Origin: Halobaculum sp. CBA1158
GTDB lineage: Archaea; Halobacteriota; Halobacteria; Halobacteriales; Haloferacaceae
Direction of reading: 5' to 3'
Length of the DNA stretch: 64,000 nt
Assembly (NCBI RefSeq): GCF_021431925.1
Contig: NZ_CP090371.1
Span: 1,426,001-1,490,000, forward strand
A model generated the notes under the pieces. It saw nothing but the letters and a program-made list of their open reading frames with translations, was not told the DNA's origin and searched no databases. This document shows positions 60,380 through 64,000 of this stretch, piece by piece. Within the stretch, counting starts at the first letter, position 1. Each line of letters starts with the position of its first letter. Made by a program: the position numbers and the translations under genes.

Positions 60380-61395
60380 TCCTCCACCTCCTCGCGCTCG
60401 GCGACGGTGGGCCGCCGGGCCGCCGAACGCCCGTAGAAGACGAATCGGACGGCCCGCTCGAGCGTTCCCCCGGCGAGTTCCTCTCGCGCGTCGGCGGTCA
60501 GCGAGTGGATGGTGAAGTGTCGGCTCTCCACGTCGACGGTGAGCGTTCCGGGCGTGAGCGTGATGCTGTTCGCCAGCGTCGCCGCCGGCACCGTCGACCA
60601 CACGTCGGCGTCGAACTCGACGACCTTCGGGTCGATCGGCAGCGACGGGTGGAGGACCACGTACGCGACCTGGAGGTTCGCCTTCGCGATCTCCCACAGC
60701 AGGAACGGCGCGTACAGGCAGAGCCGCCCGAACTGGACCGCCAGTCGGCGCGGGCGCACCGACCCCGTCAGCGAGACGTGCCACAGCGTCGCGGCGACGG
60801 CGGCGGACGTGACCGCCCCGGACAACAGATTGTACGGCGTGAGCGACCCGGCCAAGAAGAGATAGAAGCTCGCGGACAGCCCGAACAGCAGGACGAACTG
60901 ATCGAGGCCGGAGCGACGGACGAGCCGACTCCGGCGCGACTCGCGCTCGACGGGAGCCTCCTCCACGTCGAGGCCGCTTTCGGACAGCTCCCAGTTCAGG
61001 GCGGGCAACAGCGGCGTCGTCCCGGCAGGCCGGTACCCGGGGTCGACCACGATCGACTCGATGTCGTGTTCGGTGGCGTACGCGGCGATCGAGTCGGCGT
61101 AGTCGCCCGGGCTGAACAGGTACTCGTCCTCGCCGACCGTCGCGGTCTCCACGCCGATCGCGGCCTCGATCCCCTCCAGATCCTCGCCGACCCACACCTC
61201 GATACGGTCGAGCAGTTCCGCCGCCGTCTCGGCCTCCGACCCGCTTCGACCGCGGCTCCTGAGCGGGTACACGAAGTGGAGCGTCACGGCCTCCTGGGCG
61301 TCGACCGCCCCGCGGACGACGTGGCCGACGGTGTTTCGGAGCGTGGTCGACTCCCCGACCGGAACGAGGATCTCGTGTCCGGTCACGGCGGCCAC
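60376..61395 (-). CDS. mnhE: Antiporter subunit E (MnhE) fused to an N-terminal USP-like domain
   Basis: This 339-residue protein has an N-terminal soluble domain (1 to about 150) resembling universal stress proteins: HEILVPVGESTTLRNTVGHV, VTLHFVYPLR, then AAYATEHDIESIVVDPGYRP. The C-terminal 165 residues are MnhE: FVLLFGLSASFYLFLAGSLT, RLCLYAPFLLWEIAKANLQV and SITLTPGTLTVDVESRHFTI. MnhE alone is about 160 residues, so the N-terminal domain is an addition that may sense a nucleotide or stress signal. It is the first antiporter gene; the promoter should lie in 61396-61500, where the A/T content rises. Confidence 0.9.
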   Translation of the reverse strand: MAAVTGHEILVPVGESTTLRNTVGHVVRGAVDAQEAVTLHFVYPLRSRGRSGSEAETAAELLDRIEVWVGEDLEGIEAAIGVETATVGEDEYLFSPGDYADSIAAYATEHDIESIVVDPGYRPAGTTPLLPALNWELSESGLDVEEAPVERESRRSRLVRRSGLDQFVLLFGLSASFYLFLAGSLTPYNLLSGAVTSAAVAATLWHVSLTGSVRPRRLAVQFGRLCLYAPFLLWEIAKANLQVAYVVLHPSLPIDPKVVEFDADVWSTVPAATLANSITLTPGTLTVDVESRHFTIHSLTADAREELAGGTLERAVRFVFYGRSAARRPTVAEREEVEE

Positions 61396-61537
61396 CCCGG
61401 CCCGCCCGGTCGAGCCCCGTCGGAGCGACCCACGCTACGGTAGCTGGATGATGTCACGATCTACTGTGTGTCCGTTTGAATGAGCGGATCAAAACCGTTG
61501 TGATCCGCGGGGGTCCGCGGCTCCGACAGTCCGTACG

Positions 61538-62743
61538 TCACGTCGCTCCCAGCGTCGCGCCCAACTCGTCGGCCACGACGAGCCCGAGCCCCAGTTTCGA
61601 TCCCGAGAACTCGCCGACCGTGTCGGCGCGGACGACGAGCGCGCGCGTCTCGGCCGCGCCCATCACGCTCGCGTCGTTGGCGACGACGAACGCGAGGTCG
61701 GCCCGGTCGAGCGTCGACCGCGCCCGCGACACCAGCGCGTCGTCGTCGCCCTCGCTCTCGGCCTTGAACCCTACGAGCGCCAGGTTGGGGTACTCCTCTC
61801 GAACGGTGTCGAGCAATTTCGGCGTCGGCGACAGCTCCAGCGTCAGGGACTCCGAGCCCGACCGGATCTTCTCCTCGGCCGGCTCAACGGTGTAATCGGA
61901 GATGGCCGCCGCCGAGATCAGCGCGTCTGCGTCGGAACACGCCGCGAGCGCTGCCTCGGTCATCTCCGCCGCCGTCTCCACGTCGACCACCTCGGCGTAC
62001 GGCACGTCGCCGCTTTCGCCCCCGTCGCCCCCGCCGGCGGCGCTCGCGTCGTGCAGGAGCGTCACGTCGGCCCCGCGGGCGACGAGCGCGCGGGCGACCG
62101 CCCGGCCGGTGCGACCGGACGCGCGGTTCGTGAGCACGCGGACGGTGTCGATCGGCTCGCTGGTCGGCCCGGAGGTGACGACCACGCGTTCGCCGGCCAG
62201 CGGACGGTCGCCGGCAGCCCGCGCCGTCGCCGTCACGATCGCCTCCTCGGTGGCGATCTTCGCTTTCCCCTCCTCGATCCGCGGGTCGACGAACTCGACG
62301 CCCCACGACTCCACGCGGTCGATGGCCTCCAGCACGCCCGGATGGTCGTACATCGGCTCGTGCATCGCCGGCGCGCACACGACGGGTACGTCCGCCCCCA
62401 ACGCCGTCGTCGCGCAGGTGGTGACCGGCGTGTCGTCGATCGCGGCGGCGACCTTCCCGACGGTGTTGGCGGTCGCCGGCGCGAGCAGGAGCACGTCGGC
62501 CCAGCCGTCCCTGCCGCACAGGTCGACGTGCTCGACGCCGCCGGTGATCTCGGTGACGACGTCGTTCTCGGTCGCGAACTCGACGGCCCACGGGTGGACG
62601 ATCCCGGCGGCGGCGTCGGTCATCACTCCGCGGACGCTCGCGCCGTGACGGCGGAGTTCGTGGGCGAGTTCCACCACTTTGACGGCCGCGATGGACCCGG
62701 AGACGCCGAGCGCGACGTTGGTGTCGGCGAGGAGATCGCTCAT
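61538..62743 (-). CDS. coaBC: Phosphopantothenoylcysteine decarboxylase / phosphopantothenate-cysteine ligase
   Basis: This 401-residue bifunctional protein has a CoaC flavoprotein half (1 to about 180) with LGVSGSIAAVKVVELAHEL, LLLAPATANTVGKVA, and APAMHEPMYDHP. The CoaB half has VVVTSGPTSEPIDTVRVLTN followed by RASGRTGRAVARALV, SAAAISDYTVEPAEEKIRSG and LVGFKAE with its Lys. It converts 4'-phosphopantothenate to 4'-phosphopantetheine on the way to coenzyme A. In archaea the pathway upstream is different, but this step is shared. It lies alone after the antiporter operon. Confidence 0.95.
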   Translation of the reverse strand: MSDLLADTNVALGVSGSIAAVKVVELAHELRRHGASVRGVMTDAAAGIVHPWAVEFATENDVVTEITGGVEHVDLCGRDGWADVLLLAPATANTVGKVAAAIDDTPVTTCATTALGADVPVVCAPAMHEPMYDHPGVLEAIDRVESWGVEFVDPRIEEGKAKIATEEAIVTATARAAGDRPLAGERVVVTSGPTSEPIDTVRVLTNRASGRTGRAVARALVARGADVTLLHDASAAGGGDGGESGDVPYAEVVDVETAAEMTEAALAACSDADALISAAAISDYTVEPAEEKIRSGSESLTLELSPTPKLLDTVREEYPNLALVGFKAESEGDDDALVSRARSTLDRADLAFVVANDASVMGAAETRALVVRADTVGEFSGSKLGLGLVVADELGATLGAT

Positions 62744-63051
62744 CGCGGTGGGGTAGGAGGGTTCGGGTGGTAAATCCTCGCCGTGTGGTCGTCCGCGCCG
62801 TTGCCCAGTCCTCGCCCGCGACGATCACCGTCGCAAGGTCCGCCCGATCGAGAACCACCACGGCGGTGGGTCGGCGACGCCTCCGTCACGACGGGCGCGT
62901 CGTACTCGGCGTCGGCGTCGAGCGTGGTGTCGGTCACGGTCGACGGCGCTGTTCGCGACGGCTACAGTTCCGCGATCGATCCACCGAGGCAGATTCCACC
63001 GACCGTGGGAGCGTGACAACGCCTTTCGGGACCGCGGTCCAACCGTGCGCC
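62744..63051. other. Intergenic region between coaBC and the GYD gene
   Basis: This 308-base divergent gap has no intact gene I can support. It holds a possible broken short gene on the minus strand (see next entry). The plus-strand promoter of the GYD gene would lie near 63017-63028 (ACAACGCCTTTC), about 27 bases upstream of its ATG. No tRNA-like structure is seen. Confidence 0.4.
62762..62937 (-). pseudogene. Possible frameshifted remnant of a short acidic protein
   Basis: From a GTG at 62937 the minus strand reads MTDTTLDADAEYDAPVVTEA plus SPTHRR with haloarchaeal G/C-ending codons, then becomes unlike protein. Shifting one frame gives VVVLDRADLATVIVAGEDWA followed by TARTT, again with haloarchaeal composition. 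This looks like one short gene broken by an indel near 62860, or a sequencing error. No family is assigned and it could still be chance. Confidence 0.25.
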
Positions 63052-63339
63052 ATGCCGACGTACACCGTACTCGCGGACGCGGACGAGGCGCAGTTCCAGA
63101 ACCCACAGGAGTTGGTGTCGATCTGGGGCGGTATCCGCGAGGACATCGACCGACTCGGAGGCGAACTGGAGGATAGCTACGCGCTCGTCGGCGGCCACGA
63201 CTTCATGCTCACCTTCGAGGTCGACGAGGAAGACGCCGCCCTCCAGATCGCGCTGGCCATCGAGGGGCGCGGGCTGGACACCGAGACGCTGCGGTCGATC
63301 CCGATCGATCGAATGGGCGACCTCGTCGAGGACGTCTGA
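63052..63339 (+). CDS. GYD-domain protein
   Basis: This 95-residue protein has the GYD pattern: PTYTVLADADEAQFQNPQEL, then SIWGGIREDIDRLGGELEDS and YALVGGHDFMLTFEVDEEDA, ending ETLRSIPIDRMGDLVEDV. GYD-domain proteins form small alpha/beta barrels of dimers and are of unsettled role. Start is the ATG at 63052; in-frame sequence upstream is not haloarchaeal in composition. It converges with the ABC exporter gene. Confidence 0.88.
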   Translation: MPTYTVLADADEAQFQNPQELVSIWGGIREDIDRLGGELEDSYALVGGHDFMLTFEVDEEDAALQIALAIEGRGLDTETLRSIPIDRMGDLVEDV

Positions 63340-63382
63340 CCGCCGGCTCCGGCGGTCCTGGAGAACCCCGCGTCGTCCCGCT

Positions 63383-64000
63383 TCAGTCGTCGTCCGGGTT
63401 GCCGACGAGCGTCTCGGCCTGTCGCTCGCGGGCCCGCTGGACGAACTCCTCCGGCAGCGACTCGATCTCGCCGGCCTGCACGCCCCAGAGCTTCGCGTAC
63501 AGCCCGTCGGCCGCAAGCAGTTCCTCGTGGCCGCCGCGCTCGACGACCTCGCCGCCCTCCAACACGAGCACCTCGTCGGCGTCCTTCACCGTCGACAGGC
63601 GGTGGGCGATGACGAACGTGGTGCGGTCCTCGGCGAGGCGGTCGAGGCTCCGCTGGATGAGCATCTCGGTCTCGGTGTCGACGGCGCTCGTCGCCTCATC
63701 GAGCACGAGCACGTCCGGGTCCTGAAGGACGACCCGGGCGATGGAGAGGCGCTGGCGCTGCCCGCCCGAGAGCTTCACGCCGCGCTCGCCGATCCGGGTG
63801 TCGTAGCCGTCCGGGAGGTTCTCGATGAACTCGTGGGCCTCCGCGGCCGTCGCGGCCTCTCGGACCGCCTCGTCGTCGGCGTCGAATCGGCCGTATCGGA
63901 TGTTCTCGGCGACCGTCCCGTCGAAGAGGTACGTGTCCTGGCTCACGTAGCCGATCGACTCCCGGAGCGAGCGCACGGTCACGTCGCGCACGTCGTGGCC
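63383..64000 (-). CDS. ABC transporter ATP-binding/permease protein (3' part, cut by window end)
   Basis: Only the last 205 residues are in the window. They hold the C-terminal half of an ABC exporter nucleotide domain: [20 protein letters not shown] (Q-loop), signature [18 protein letters not shown], Walker [17 protein letters not shown] and H-loop [15 protein letters not shown]. The frame is open to the window edge, with no real start, so the membrane domain and Walker A must lie beyond 64000. It is an MsbA/MDR-like exporter half-transporter by sequence type; the cargo is unknown. Confidence 0.93.
   Translation of the reverse strand, partial: GHDVRDVTVRSLRESIGYVSQDTYLFDGTVAENIRYGRFDADDEAVREAATAAEAHEFIENLPDGYDTRIGERGVKLSGGQRQRLSIARVVLQDPDVLVLDEATSAVDTETEMLIQRSLDRLAEDRTTFVIAHRLSTVKDADEVLVLEGGEVVERGGHEELLAADGLYAKLWGVQAGEIESLPEEFVQRARERQAETLVGNPDDD

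Overview
The window is a high-GC (roughly two-thirds G+C) piece of a haloarchaeal chromosome. The evidence is proteins rich in Asp and Glu with few Lys, many GTGA/ATGA/TGATG start-stop overlaps, TATA-like boxes about 26-30 bases before start codons (leaderless style), and archaeal-only genes: RNase P protein subunits Rpp30 and Pop5, a proteasome alpha subunit, the haloarchaeal Asp38-type glucose dehydrogenase with its PyrE-like regulator GfcR, and the FolC-FolP and PurN-PurH fusions. It resembles the Haloferacales (Halorubrum relatives), but the genus is inferred and not proven. I saw no rRNA, tRNA, CRISPR array, insertion sequence or prophage. Nearly every base is in ordinary-looking chromosomal genes.

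Layout. 0-8 kb: a NYN-nuclease/PUA-domain pair, two adjacent presenilin-type membrane proteases on the opposite strand, then an acidic coiled-coil protein, smc and scpA (chromosome condensation). 7.9-10.2 kb: methylthioadenosine phosphorylase and an MTA/SAH/5'-deoxyadenosine deaminase diverge from a symmetric promoter region. 10.2-16.4 kb: a Nudix hydrolase, a MATE exporter, an AEC carrier, a hybrid REC-PAS histidine kinase and a phosphoribosyltransferase. 16.7-22.9 kb: a tightly overlapped lysine/diaminopimelate operon dapA-dapB-dapD-lysA-dapF-dapE (succinylase route). 23-29.4 kb: an NRDE protein, a small winged-helix protein, a Rieske protein, divergent purB and purNH, and a GAF histidine kinase. 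29.5-34.8 kb: folCP, rnp3, a methyltransferase, rnp2 and psmA in one head-to-tail run. 35.1-42.7 kb: gdh-gfcR, a glutaredoxin, two PP-loop ATPases, a sugar nucleotidyltransferase, an HTH/zinc-ribbon protein, a DJ-1-family protein and small membrane proteins.

42.9-49.6 kb holds a complete peptide/dipeptide-type ABC importer (Tat lipoprotein binding protein, two permeases, two ATPases). After it come small uncharacterised membrane proteins and hpt. 53.2-61.4 kb (minus strand) is a multi-subunit Mrp/Mnh-type cation/proton antiporter operon: E (with an N-terminal universal-stress-like domain), F, G, an MbhD/E-like subunit, B, C, and three D-like proton-channel subunits. The window ends with coaBC, a GYD-domain protein and the 3' part of an ABC exporter.

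The observations most worth checking are: the dyad-symmetric divergent promoter of the methionine-salvage pair; complementary loss of conserved lysines among the three antiporter D subunits; a LOV-like PAS domain whose flavin cysteine is a tryptophan; an insertion of about 105 residues inside the cysteine-rich tail of the second ABC ATPase; an in-frame 27-bp repeat and a 16-codon ORF overlapping the dapA start; and an unassigned domain between FolC and FolP. I did not find a clearly new multi-gene system; the best unknowns are small membrane-protein clusters at 49.6-52.3 kb.
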